A stretch of DNA of 64,000 bases from Rickettsiella endosymbiont of Dermanyssus gallinae (GTDB lineage Bacteria; Pseudomonadota; Gammaproteobacteria; Diplorickettsiales; Diplorickettsiaceae). Shown piece after piece: positions 17,211 to 25,287 of this stretch; the stretch's first letter is position 1, and each line of letters starts with the position of its first letter. The translations under genes were made by a program, and so were the position numbers. The notes below the pieces were generated by a model. The model saw only the letters and a list, made by a program, of their open reading frames with translations. It had not been told where the DNA came from and did no database searches. The stretch is taken from assembly GCF_019285595.1 (NCBI RefSeq), contig NZ_CP079094.1, forward strand, positions 1,371,001 through 1,435,000. The letters run 5' to 3'.

Positions 17211-18884
17211 ATGTCTAAAGTACTTCGTGTTTTACTAACGCTGATTGGTACCTGTGTTTTATTAGCCCTTGTGGCTATCATTGGTTTAGTTGTTTTTGTT
17301 AATCCAAATGATTTAAAACCACAAATCAGGCAGGCTGTTAGCAAATACACAGGGCGCCAACTCCAATTAGGTGGCAATATTGAGTGGTCACTTTTCCCCT
17401 GGCTTGGATTACAGTTAAATAATGCCACGCTCAGTAACACCCCTGGTTTTGGCGATAAACCTTTTGCCATCATCCAAAAATTAGATCTACAAGTCCGTTT
17501 AATGCCTTTACTCCATAAACAATTAGAAGTCGGTAGACTACAGGTTAATGGCCTTACGCTTTATCTGGTGAAAAATGCAAACGGTCAAACGAACTGGCAA
17601 GGAGCTCATACAGCCGCTCCATCACCCGCATCCACTGAAACACTACCTGATAATTTAAAACCGTTAGGCGTTGTCGTAGCCGGCTTAGACATTCAAAATG
17701 GCCATGTCTTTTTTGATGATAAACAAAAAAATAAACGCTATGAGATATCGCAATTACAATTGAAAAGCGCCAATTTAACACTGAATAAAAGCTCTCCTTT
17801 CGCATTACAATTTAATGTAAATACAAATGCACCGGTATTGAAGGCCCATGTAAAACTCAATACCGATATCACCTTAAATGCGGATGGAAAAGAAGTCAGC
17901 TTAAATAAATTAAATCTTAATACATTATTAAAAAATCCTGCTTACCCTAACGGTGTATTACCGATTTCACTTCAAGCGGATGCAAGCATTAATTTAAATA
18001 ACCAAACCTTTGCTTCGGATAAATTTACCCTTACGGTTGATCAGAATAAATTTTCAGGTCATATCCAAGGGCAAAACTTATTTAAGAATCCATTGCTATC
18101 GGGAGTACTCGCAAGCTACCAACTCAAAGCGGGTCAATTCACTATCCAGCGACTCCAGTCTCCATTTCAATTTAAAAATAACATCCTGTCACTTACCCCC
18201 ATAACAGGCGATCTTTACCATGGTAATTATCAAGGTAATCTGACACTTGATCTACGCACAGCAACGCCTCAACTTGTCATACAAAGTCAGTTAAACCAAA
18301 TCAACATTCAGTCCCTATTTCAGGAGTTTGCGAACAAAAGTCAAATACAATTAGTGGGTTTAGCTAATCTTTCTGGTAAATTTCTTACACATGGCAGTGA
18401 CGCAGATAGCCTGACAAAAAACCTGCACGGACAAGGTCAATTTAGTGTAGATAATGGATCCATCAAAGGCGTCAATGTTTCTTATTGGGTTGCTTTAGGT
18501 AGAGCATTACTCAAACATCAACCCAGCCCAACTGCAGACGGCACAGATACACCGTTCGACAAATTTACGGGTACTTTTGTTATTGATAAGGGCATCATAA
18601 CGAATAATGATCTCAATATTAATAGCGGGCGGCTACGCATTAGTGGACAAGGATCCCTTAACCTACCGCAACAACAGATGAACTATGAATTAAACGCGCA
18701 GCCTGTTCTCAGCGATGGTAGTCCCGAAGGTATTGCTATTCCAATTAGAATTAGCGGCGCATTTAATCAGCTGCATATTACCCCTATTCTCGATAAATTA
18801 AGCATTAATATATTTAAAGAAAAATTCAAAGGTAAGCTACAAGAACAGCTGAATAAACTTGATTTGAGTAAAATATTTCACTAA
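17211..18884 (+). CDS. AsmA family protein
   Basis: AsmA-like proteins are anchored in the inner membrane with a large periplasmic part related to lipid-bridge proteins; they influence outer-membrane assembly. Residues ~8-30 form the N-terminal membrane anchor, followed by the family start VNPNDLKPQIRQAVSKYTGRQL, IEWSLFPWLGL and, near residue 470, a C-terminal AsmA_2-like segment ending NIFKEKFKGKLQEQLNKL. The 557 residues are normal for the short AsmA group (E. coli 617). An AGGAAA site precedes the ATG. Confidence 0.88.
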   Translation: MSKVLRVLLTLIGTCVLLALVAIIGLVVFVNPNDLKPQIRQAVSKYTGRQLQLGGNIEWSLFPWLGLQLNNATLSNTPGFGDKPFAIIQKLDLQVRLMPLLHKQLEVGRLQVNGLTLYLVKNANGQTNWQGAHTAAPSPASTETLPDNLKPLGVVVAGLDIQNGHVFFDDKQKNKRYEISQLQLKSANLTLNKSSPFALQFNVNTNAPVLKAHVKLNTDITLNADGKEVSLNKLNLNTLLKNPAYPNGVLPISLQADASINLNNQTFASDKFTLTVDQNKFSGHIQGQNLFKNPLLSGVLASYQLKAGQFTIQRLQSPFQFKNNILSLTPITGDLYHGNYQGNLTLDLRTATPQLVIQSQLNQINIQSLFQEFANKSQIQLVGLANLSGKFLTHGSDADSLTKNLHGQGQFSVDNGSIKGVNVSYWVALGRALLKHQPSPTADGTDTPFDKFTGTFVIDKGIITNNDLNINSGRLRISGQGSLNLPQQQMNYELNAQPVLSDGSPEGIAIPIRISGAFNQLHITPILDKLSINIFKEKFKGKLQEQLNKLDLSKIFH

Positions 18885-18898
18885 TGCGATTAACCAAT

Positions 18899-18923
18899 CG
18901 TCCTGCAATCTAATTGCGGGACG
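18899..18923 (+). other. Hairpin between asmA and mutY
   Basis: CGTCCTGCAAT and ATTGCGGGACG form an 11-bp stem with one mismatch around a CTA loop, 14 bases after the asmA stop. No T-run follows, so a terminator role is uncertain. Its presence argues against the TTG at 18914 (inside the stem) as the mutY start. Confidence 0.5.
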
Positions 18924-18934
18924 ACAATTTCAAC

Positions 18935-20050
18935 GTGATACCTATTCTTCTACCTAGATATTTTCAACAACGTGTCCTTAACTGGTTCAATGCGCACGGA
19001 CGAAAAAATTTACCATGGCAACAAAAAAAATTACCGTATCATGTCTGGTTATCGGAGATAATGTTACAACAAACGCAGGTTGCCACCGTTATCCCCTATT
19101 TTAAGCGTTTTATTAAGCAATTTCCTAATCTATCCTCACTTGCAGCCGCTAATCTTGATGACGTATTAAGTCTATGGGCTGGGCTCGGTTATTACGCACG
19201 TGGGCGCAACCTGCATCGCTGCGCACAAATGATTGAACAAGAATATGCCGGCAAATTTCCTCAGAACTTAATACAACTACAAAGTTTACCGGGTATTGGA
19301 CGCTCAACCGCAGGGGCCATTCTTTCACTAGGATTTGATCACGCCGCTGCCATTTTAGATGGCAATGTAAAACGTGTATTAACACGCTTTCATGCGCTAA
19401 CGGGTTGGCCTGGTTTAAGCGCTGTTAATAAAACCTTATGGGAATTAGCCGAGCGCTATACACCTACACGACAAACAGCCGCCTATACACAAGCGATGAT
19501 GGATCTGGGCGGATTAATCTGTACACGAACTCAACCCAAATGTGATCAATGCCCCTTGCAAACACATTGTTTAGCTTATAACACAGGAAATCCGGTGAAT
19601 TTCCCATCACCCAAACCGAGTAAAAAACTACCCATTCGTTCTATACAAATGTTGATTTTAGTGAATCAACAACAGGAAATTTTGTTAGAAAAACGTCCGG
19701 CCGCTGGGATTTGGGGAGGATTATGGAGCCTACCTGAGTGCCCTTCCGATGAAGATTCGAAAAACTTCTCAAAAAAACACTACTATTGTGCAACGGAAAA
19801 AGCGAGCCAACTCACGCAAATGAGACATACCTTTAGCCATTTCCATCTTGATATACACGCGGTGGTAATGCTGGTAAAAGAATGGCGTCCCCCATTGATG
19901 GAATCTGATCGCATAGTCTGGTATAACGTTCAACAATTACAGAAAAAGGGCTTAGCTACCCCTGTAAAAAAACTTATACTCTTCGCACTTGAATTTTCGG
20001 CAACACAGCCGAAAATTCAAGTGCGAAGAGTATATCCAACAATTAAATAA
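18935..20050 (+). CDS. mutY: Adenine DNA glycosylase (MutY) with repeat-encoded C-terminus
   Basis: MutY removes adenine opposite 8-oxoguanine. Seen: WLSEIMLQQTQV (catalytic Glu region), helix-hairpin-helix LPGIGRSTAGAIL with catalytic Asp shortly after, the 4Fe-4S cysteines C-x6-C-x2-C-x5-C (CTRTQPKCDQCPLQTHC), and a C-terminal NUDIX-like 8-oxoG recognition domain (LLEKRPAAGIWGGLWSLPE). GTG 18935 is the likely start, 371 residues; TTG 18914 is an alternative. The last ~25 residues are encoded by a 58-bp perfect palindrome of the short-repeat family, so the native C-terminus was replaced or extended. yggX follows after 12 bases. Confidence 0.93.
   Translation: MIPILLPRYFQQRVLNWFNAHGRKNLPWQQKKLPYHVWLSEIMLQQTQVATVIPYFKRFIKQFPNLSSLAAANLDDVLSLWAGLGYYARGRNLHRCAQMIEQEYAGKFPQNLIQLQSLPGIGRSTAGAILSLGFDHAAAILDGNVKRVLTRFHALTGWPGLSAVNKTLWELAERYTPTRQTAAYTQAMMDLGGLICTRTQPKCDQCPLQTHCLAYNTGNPVNFPSPKPSKKLPIRSIQMLILVNQQQEILLEKRPAAGIWGGLWSLPECPSDEDSKNFSKKHYYCATEKASQLTQMRHTFSHFHLDIHAVVMLVKEWRPPLMESDRIVWYNVQQLQKKGLATPVKKLILFALEFSATQPKIQVRRVYPTIK
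19976..20033. repeat. Palindromic derivative of the short repeat (family 1), copy E, inside mutY
   Basis: Two 26-bp arms, ATACTCTTCGCACTTGAATT and so on to TTCGGC, are perfect reverse complements around the loop AACACA. Each arm matches the right end of the longer family-1 element (reverse complement in the left arm). The whole 58 bp is translated in frame as part of MutY. Such a structure would form a very stable RNA hairpin 17 bases before the mutY stop. Confidence 0.95.
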
Positions 20051-20062
20051 CACTATCCTCTT

Positions 20063-20341
20063 ATGAGCAGAAGCATTTATTGTATTAAACTACAAACACA
20101 AGCCGAAGGTCTTGACCAGCCGCCTTTTCCAGGTGAATTAGGTCAACGTATCTATCAATCGATTAGCAAACCCGCTTGGCAACAATGGACTAATCACCAA
20201 ACCATGCTAATTAATGAGTATCGCCTCAGTACCCTAGAACCCCAAGCAAGAGAATTCTTAAAAAAAGAGATGGGGAAATTTTTATTTGCTGAAGGCGAAA
20301 TTGAGACACCCGCGGGTTTTACTCCCCCTATAACCCAGTAA
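20063..20341 (+). CDS. yggX: Probable Fe(2+)-trafficking protein YggX
   Basis: YggX proteins protect iron-sulfur clusters from oxidative damage and are often encoded next to mutY. The 92-residue protein has the conserved N-terminal cysteine in SIYCIKLQ, FPGELGQRIY, AWQQWTNHQTMLINEYRL and KKEMGKFLF. The mutY-yggX pair is conserved in gammaproteobacteria and links repair of oxidised bases with Fe-S protection (MutY itself carries a 4Fe-4S cluster). Confidence 0.94.
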   Translation: MSRSIYCIKLQTQAEGLDQPPFPGELGQRIYQSISKPAWQQWTNHQTMLINEYRLSTLEPQAREFLKKEMGKFLFAEGEIETPAGFTPPITQ

Positions 20342-20347
20342 AATGTG

Positions 20348-21169
20348 ATGAAGAACCATCCCCACGAACTCATCCAACTTATATTAGCCAAACGTCCTGA
20401 TTTCAAGCCTAAAATAGCTATTATTTTAGGCTCTGGTTCTGCTAATCTTGCTGACAGACTAGAAGATGTTATTCGTATTCCTTATCATTCACTACCTAAT
20501 TTCCCCGTCAGCCGCGTTGAAGGCCATCCGGGACAGCTTCTATTAGGTTATTTGAATAAAGTACCTGTCATCTGTTGCCAAGGTCGCGTCCATGCCTATG
20601 AAGGGATGCGGGAAAAAGATTTTCAGCTTTTCATTAGAATTTTAAAATGCTTAGGTTGTGAAAGTGTATTAATGACTAATGCAACCGGATCATTACGCAA
20701 GGATTTTCAACCCGGCCAATTGGTATTAATCGCGGATCATATCAATTTTCATCCCATGAATCCCCTCGTTGGCATTAATGATGATGCGTTTGGTCCACGT
20801 TTCTTTCCCATGGATGATGCCTACGATAAAAAACTTCGTCATAGCTTGCAGCAAACTGCAAAGAGATTAAATATTTCCTTACCCGAAGGTGTTTACTTCA
20901 GCGTTTTAGGACCTAGTTTTGAAACACCGGCCGAAATCCGTGCCTTCCGTATCTTAGGTGCCGATGTCATTGGTATGTCGACTGTCCCCGAAGTGATTGT
21001 TGCTCGACACTGTGGTTTAAGAGTTGCTGTTATTTCCGTGGTAACGAACCTTGCTTCGGGACTTAGCGAAGAATCTATCACGCACGAAGGAACATTACAT
21101 TTTGCAGAAAAAGCGAGTCATGATTTGGGGCGATTGCTAGAAACCGCCATCGATCAATTAACGAGCTAA
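20348..21169 (+). CDS. Purine-nucleoside phosphorylase (PNP-I, trimeric type)
   Basis: This enzyme splits inosine or guanosine with phosphate to free base and ribose-1-phosphate, in purine salvage. Visible motifs are IILGSGSANLADR, VEGHPGQL, CQGRVHAYEG (phosphate and ribose site), TNATGSLRKDF, GPSFETPAEIR and GMSTVPEVIVARHCGL. The 273-residue length fits the low-molecular-mass trimeric class. The ATG at 20348 is preferred to the adjoining GTG. The gene ends tail to tail with the second kinase gene, overlapping it by four bases. Confidence 0.92.
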   Translation: MKNHPHELIQLILAKRPDFKPKIAIILGSGSANLADRLEDVIRIPYHSLPNFPVSRVEGHPGQLLLGYLNKVPVICCQGRVHAYEGMREKDFQLFIRILKCLGCESVLMTNATGSLRKDFQPGQLVLIADHINFHPMNPLVGINDDAFGPRFFPMDDAYDKKLRHSLQQTAKRLNISLPEGVYFSVLGPSFETPAEIRAFRILGADVIGMSTVPEVIVARHCGLRVAVISVVTNLASGLSEESITHEGTLHFAEKASHDLGRLLETAIDQLTS

Positions 21170-22800
21170 GGCTGAAAACGAACGGGCACATAGCCCACTG
21201 GTTTATTCATTCGAACCACGTTAGAAGGTCTAAAAAACGAAGACCTATCTGATTTAGATCTATTTTTAAACATCGCTTGATGCACCAACGAAGCTAATGC
21301 ACTTCTACCTAGAAATCCTCTTTCCAGCGATTGTTCCCAATCTAGAATTTTCTTGCTTAAACCTACTTCGCTAGTGTAACTCTCTAAATAATTTAGCAAA
21401 CAATTGATATCCGAAACTCTTCTCTCTGAAGCAATCCTATCTTTATTTTTAACGTTACTCAGCGTATAGGTCTTTTGCATATAAACACAAATAGCTTCCC
21501 TAACCGATTGCTGTAAATTAATTAAATGGGTGTCTTTTGTTTTATTTTCTTCTTCTGTCTCTAACGACTTCAAACAACGTAATAATACCGCCATACATGG
21601 CGTTTCCTCCTTTAATTTAGTGTTAATAGATTCTAAATAGCCAGTTACTGTATCATCTGTAAGTTTGAATTCAGCTGCTGAACCCAATATCTGCATAAAC
21701 ATTTTATTGGAATACACTATAGACAGAAGTTGTGTCTGCTTTTCATTCGCTTTAGTTGAGCAATAAATAGCTTCCATTTCACTAAGCGCCGTTGGTAAAG
21801 GAGTACGTTGATCAATACTCAACATAAGCATTCCTTTTACGAGCTCATCAATCACTCCATAGTCAATCACTACCTGTGTTTTTATCGCTAGTATAGCTCT
21901 AGCTTTATTCTCTCGCGATAGCTTTTTATTTTTCAATGCTTTAGCAATAGCAGCAAGAAATTTAGGATAGTCGTTTTGCCATATTGATTGGATTATCCCC
22001 CCCATAGCAAACGTATCGCTCTCTTTCCCACTATATCCAGCAACTGATTCAGGCGCACTATAAAGGAGATTATGCCCTCTAGACTCACCAGGCCCTACTC
22101 TAGAAAGACCAAAATCAATAATATAAACATCGGGCATTGAATTACCCGGTTTAAAGTCCACCATAATATTGTCAGGTTTAATATCACTATGAATCAACCC
22201 CACATCGTATACTTCTTTTTTTAATGTACGTAAAAGTGCTAAAGAAAGCTTTAATTTTTCAAATTGATCTAAACGACTAATGCTCCCATCCTTTAAAAGC
22301 TTATCAAGCGGCTCACCCGGCAAGTGATGCATAATAAGAAACTTTTCAGAAACGGCTCCCTTATTTCTTTGACTATTACTTACGACAGGCTTCATATGCA
22401 AGTAAGCTACCCTCTGACCTAGTACAGCCTCTTGACTAAAAGTATCAACCCCATTCTCTGGCTTTATTTCTCTCTTAATAATGCGCTTATATTTTCTTTC
22501 AATCTGATCATCATGGACTATCAGTGTCGTCGTGGAAGACACTTGACCAAAAGCACCCTGCCCTTTAGGGTTATTATCGATGACTTCATAGCGCAATCCC
22601 TGTTTATATTGACGTTTTCGACAAAGGATCTCATGTGTCAATAAAATTTGGTAAGCTTCCCCTTGGAATACAATCGGAACGCTGGTGTCCTTTTTGTAAA
22701 CATCTCCGGGCGTCATGCTTTTAAGAAGCTCCATTAACAATAAATCAGCTTCTTTGACCTTTGGATCAGTTTGTGGATTAATAACGTAGATAAGCGACAT
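21166..22800 (-). CDS. Eukaryotic-like protein kinase with C-terminal helical region, candidate effector
   Basis: A 544-residue protein with a well-preserved Hanks-type kinase core: glycine loop GQGAFGQV (80-87), probable ATP lysine in IIKREIK (109-113), catalytic loop HSDIKPDN with D206, DFG at 229-231 and SAPES at 248-252. Residues ~300-544 have no recognised domain and look helical. No signal peptide or membrane segment is seen, so it is likely soluble and, by analogy with Legionella and Coxiella kinases, possibly injected into the host; this is inference. The ATG has no Shine-Dalgarno and lies in the right arm of a perfect 20-bp inverted repeat. Confidence 0.86.
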   Translation of the reverse strand: MSLIYVINPQTDPKVKEADLLLMELLKSMTPGDVYKKDTSVPIVFQGEAYQILLTHEILCRKRQYKQGLRYEVIDNNPKGQGAFGQVSSTTTLIVHDDQIERKYKRIIKREIKPENGVDTFSQEAVLGQRVAYLHMKPVVSNSQRNKGAVSEKFLIMHHLPGEPLDKLLKDGSISRLDQFEKLKLSLALLRTLKKEVYDVGLIHSDIKPDNIMVDFKPGNSMPDVYIIDFGLSRVGPGESRGHNLLYSAPESVAGYSGKESDTFAMGGIIQSIWQNDYPKFLAAIAKALKNKKLSRENKARAILAIKTQVVIDYGVIDELVKGMLMLSIDQRTPLPTALSEMEAIYCSTKANEKQTQLLSIVYSNKMFMQILGSAAEFKLTDDTVTGYLESINTKLKEETPCMAVLLRCLKSLETEEENKTKDTHLINLQQSVREAICVYMQKTYTLSNVKNKDRIASERRVSDINCLLNYLESYTSEVGLSKKILDWEQSLERGFLGRSALASLVHQAMFKNRSKSDRSSFFRPSNVVRMNKPVGYVPVRFQP

Positions 22801-22846
22801 AATATAAGCTTGTTTTTAATATACTGAAAACAAGCTTATATTATGT
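22797..22846 (-). promoter_or_regulatory. Perfect 20-bp inverted repeat covering the kinase start codon
   Basis: ACATAATATAAGCTTGTTTT and its exact reverse complement flank a 10-base spacer. In minus-strand RNA the hairpin buries the region just upstream of the kinase ATG and the ATG itself (22800-22798). Either an operator for a dimeric repressor or an RNA structure limiting translation would fit; the sequence does not decide between them. Confidence 0.8.
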
Positions 22847-23002
22847 ACCTTAAACTAATCTTAAGGATAAAATTACCCTAAAAATAGGCCTTGCAGCTTG
22901 ATCAGAACAGGAAAGTATGGGGAAAACAGCACGTTTACGCGCTATTAGTGTGCATTGGCATGGGCGCAAAACAAGAAACGCGTCGCACCGTAAAATCCTT
23001 GC

Positions 23003-23755
23003 TTACTGAATCGTATAACCGCCATCGATATTAACTAAAGCGCCGGTCATAAACGAAGCCGTATCACCGCATAAAAAACCCACGACATCAGCTACCTCTT
23101 CAGGCTTTCCAACTCGTTTTAAAGGTAATCGCTCTGCCACGTCGGCTTTAATAACCTGTTCAGATAAATGGGTTTTTTCTTGAAACTGTTGAATCACGCG
23201 TTGATACATTGGCGTATCAATCGTTCCTGGGCAAACACAATTAACACGGATACCGTAAGCGGCATAATCCAATGCCGTGCTTTTAGCCAATTGTGCGATG
23301 GCTGCCTTGCTTGCACCATAAATAGCACACTGCTCTTTTGCAATAAAAGCCTGATCAGAAGCCATTAAAACAATAGAACCAAATTTTTGTTTGCGCATAA
23401 TAGGTAAAACCTGCTGCAAACAATAAATTGTGCCGAATAAATTGCTTGTAATGACGTGATTCATTGCTTCTACACTACTTTCTTCAATCGTTGCAAATAA
23501 ATGAACACCGGCGTTACAAAAAAGAAAGTCGATCTGTGGTGATTTTTCCTGGATCGTCGCAATCGCAACTTTAACCTGCTGAAGATTAGAAACATCACAA
23601 GGAAAATACATGATATTTTCACTGTATGGATAATCTAAATTTTTTTTATCCAGCACATACACAGTCGCACCTTCTTGACTAAATAACTGCGCTGTCGCTG
23701 CACCTATTCCCGAAGATCCACCTGTTATTATTATTGTTTTATCTTGAAATCTCAT
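23003..23755 (-). CDS. Short-chain dehydrogenase/reductase (SDR)
   Basis: A classical SDR of 250 residues: Rossmann motif TGGSSGIGAA at the N-terminus, CNAG in NAG position, active-site YGASKAA with preceding Ser in LMASDQ, and CPGTIDTPM after it. The end FLCGDTASFMTGALVNIDGGYT is the standard SDR C-terminus. Substrate is unknown. It overlaps the scpA 3' end by four bases, so it is probably translated from the same message as scpA. Confidence 0.9.
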   Translation of the reverse strand: MRFQDKTIIITGGSSGIGAATAQLFSQEGATVYVLDKKNLDYPYSENIMYFPCDVSNLQQVKVAIATIQEKSPQIDFLFCNAGVHLFATIEESSVEAMNHVITSNLFGTIYCLQQVLPIMRKQKFGSIVLMASDQAFIAKEQCAIYGASKAAIAQLAKSTALDYAAYGIRVNCVCPGTIDTPMYQRVIQQFQEKTHLSEQVIKADVAERLPLKRVGKPEEVADVVGFLCGDTASFMTGALVNIDGGYTIQ

Positions 23756-24567
23756 CGTGTTCTTACTTCAATCTCCGCATAAGGTTTTGCTTGTATCAGA
23801 TCAATCAAGGCTTGTCGCCATAATTCTAAAAGTGCTATAAAGGTGACAACAACGCCCATACGCCCTTCGCTTAGGGTAAAAAAGCCCGTAAATTCAACAC
23901 AATTTTCTGTAGAAAGTCTATGTAAAATCTGTGACATCCGTTCTCGAATCGACAAAGGCTCTTGGGCAATCGCATGGTGCGTCGTTAATGCAGCGCGTGT
24001 CAAAACTGACTGTAACGCCGCGACTAAATCCTCTAAATCAAGCGGCGGCCGCGTTTCATCATTGACAAGGGGAAGCGCACCTAATTCTGCTTGCGCCATC
24101 GCTAAAAAAATATCACGACCCTGCCTAGGTAACTGATCAAGCTCATACGCGGCTTGTTTTATCTGTTCATATTCTTGTAAACGGCGAATCAATTCAGCTC
24201 GCGGATCTGCCTCTTCAGCCGATTGTGACAAAGCTGGCTTGGGTAATAGCAAGCGGGATTTAATCTCGGTTAATACCGCTGCCATCACCAAGTATTCTGT
24301 GGCTAATTCAATCTCTAAAACCTGCATCAGCTCTATATAGTGCATATACTGTCGCGTCACTTCGGCGACAGGAATATCCAAAATATCAAAATTCTGTTTC
24401 TTGATAAGATAAAGTAATAGATCTAAAGGCCCACTAAAGGTCTCTAACAATATCTCTAAGGCCTGTGGAGGAATATAGAGATCGCTTGGAAGCTGAATAA
24501 AGGGCTGCCCACGAACGGTCGCTACCGGCGCCGAAACCGCTGTCGTAGAGGGAGTATCTCCTGTCAT
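23752..24567 (-). CDS. scpA: Segregation and condensation protein A (ScpA)
   Basis: ScpA is the kleisin subunit that, with ScpB, bridges SMC heads in chromosome compaction. The 271-residue protein has the family N-terminal block FSGPLDLLLYLIKKQNFDILDIPVAE and YLVMAAVLTEIKSRLLLPKP, and the winged-helix C-terminus near FIALLELWRQALIDL. scpB, usually next to it, is not in this window; a SDR gene follows instead. Overlap and spacing suggest an operon with the site-2 protease upstream is possible (17 bases apart). Confidence 0.93.
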   Translation of the reverse strand: MTGDTPSTTAVSAPVATVRGQPFIQLPSDLYIPPQALEILLETFSGPLDLLLYLIKKQNFDILDIPVAEVTRQYMHYIELMQVLEIELATEYLVMAAVLTEIKSRLLLPKPALSQSAEEADPRAELIRRLQEYEQIKQAAYELDQLPRQGRDIFLAMAQAELGALPLVNDETRPPLDLEDLVAALQSVLTRAALTTHHAIAQEPLSIRERMSQILHRLSTENCVEFTGFFTLSEGRMGVVVTFIALLELWRQALIDLIQAKPYAEIEVRTR

Positions 24568-24584
24568 GAGGACTAGTGTAATGC

Positions 24585-25220
24585 TTAAAGACCAAAAATC
24601 CTAAAAAAAACCGATAATAACCCTTGAAGAATAGGGCCTAATAGCCGCGCTAGCAACCCACTGGCCAATAACAATACTAAAATCAAAAAACCATACACTT
24701 CAAGCTGGTTAAAGCGATAGGCCATAGCCGGAGACAATAGACTGGCCACAACCCGACTTCCATCCAGCGGAGGAATAGGGATTAAGTTCAACAGCATCAA
24801 TACCAAATTGATCGATATACCAATCTGCCCCATATAAGCAAAAGGAGCGCTATGCATGCCTATACCTAGTTTAGCCACAGCGACCCAAAGGAAAGCCATG
24901 CCTAAGTTAGCCAGGGGGCCTGCTGCGGCAACCAGCGCCATGTCACGGCGAGGGTTCTTCAAATTTCGCCAGGTAATAGGAACCGGCTTCGCCCAACCAA
25001 AAATAAAGCCGCCTAAAAAGAAAAGAATAGCGGGTACAACAATGGTACCAATAGGATCAATATGTTTGATGGGGTTTAACGTTAAACGGCCTAATAGTTT
25101 GGCGGTAGGATCGCCACATTTAGAAGCAACCCAACCATGTGCCGTTTCATGGACTGTAATAGCAAAAATAAGTGGTATCACCCAAAGAATTATTTTTTGC
25201 CCTAAAGAAAAATCAACCAT
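24585..25220 (-). CDS. Site-2 protease family protein (M50, YwhC-like)
   Basis: An intramembrane zinc metalloprotease of 211 residues with the active-site HETAH at residues 24-28 in the first membrane segment and the second metal-site motif NLIPIPPLDGSRV near residue 145. About five to six hydrophobic segments are visible. This short M50 branch lacks the PDZ domain of RseP. Substrate unknown. It lies just upstream of scpA on the same strand, a neighbourhood frequently seen in gammaproteobacteria. Confidence 0.9.
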   Translation of the reverse strand: MVDFSLGQKIILWVIPLIFAITVHETAHGWVASKCGDPTAKLLGRLTLNPIKHIDPIGTIVVPAILFFLGGFIFGWAKPVPITWRNLKNPRRDMALVAAAGPLANLGMAFLWVAVAKLGIGMHSAPFAYMGQIGISINLVLMLLNLIPIPPLDGSRVVASLLSPAMAYRFNQLEVYGFLILVLLLASGLLARLLGPILQGLLSVFFRIFGL

Positions 25221-25287
25221 TATTTTATGCTAGAAAAATTTAAAGTATATATGAATTTAATGAAACAATGGTAGAAAATCCCTCCCT

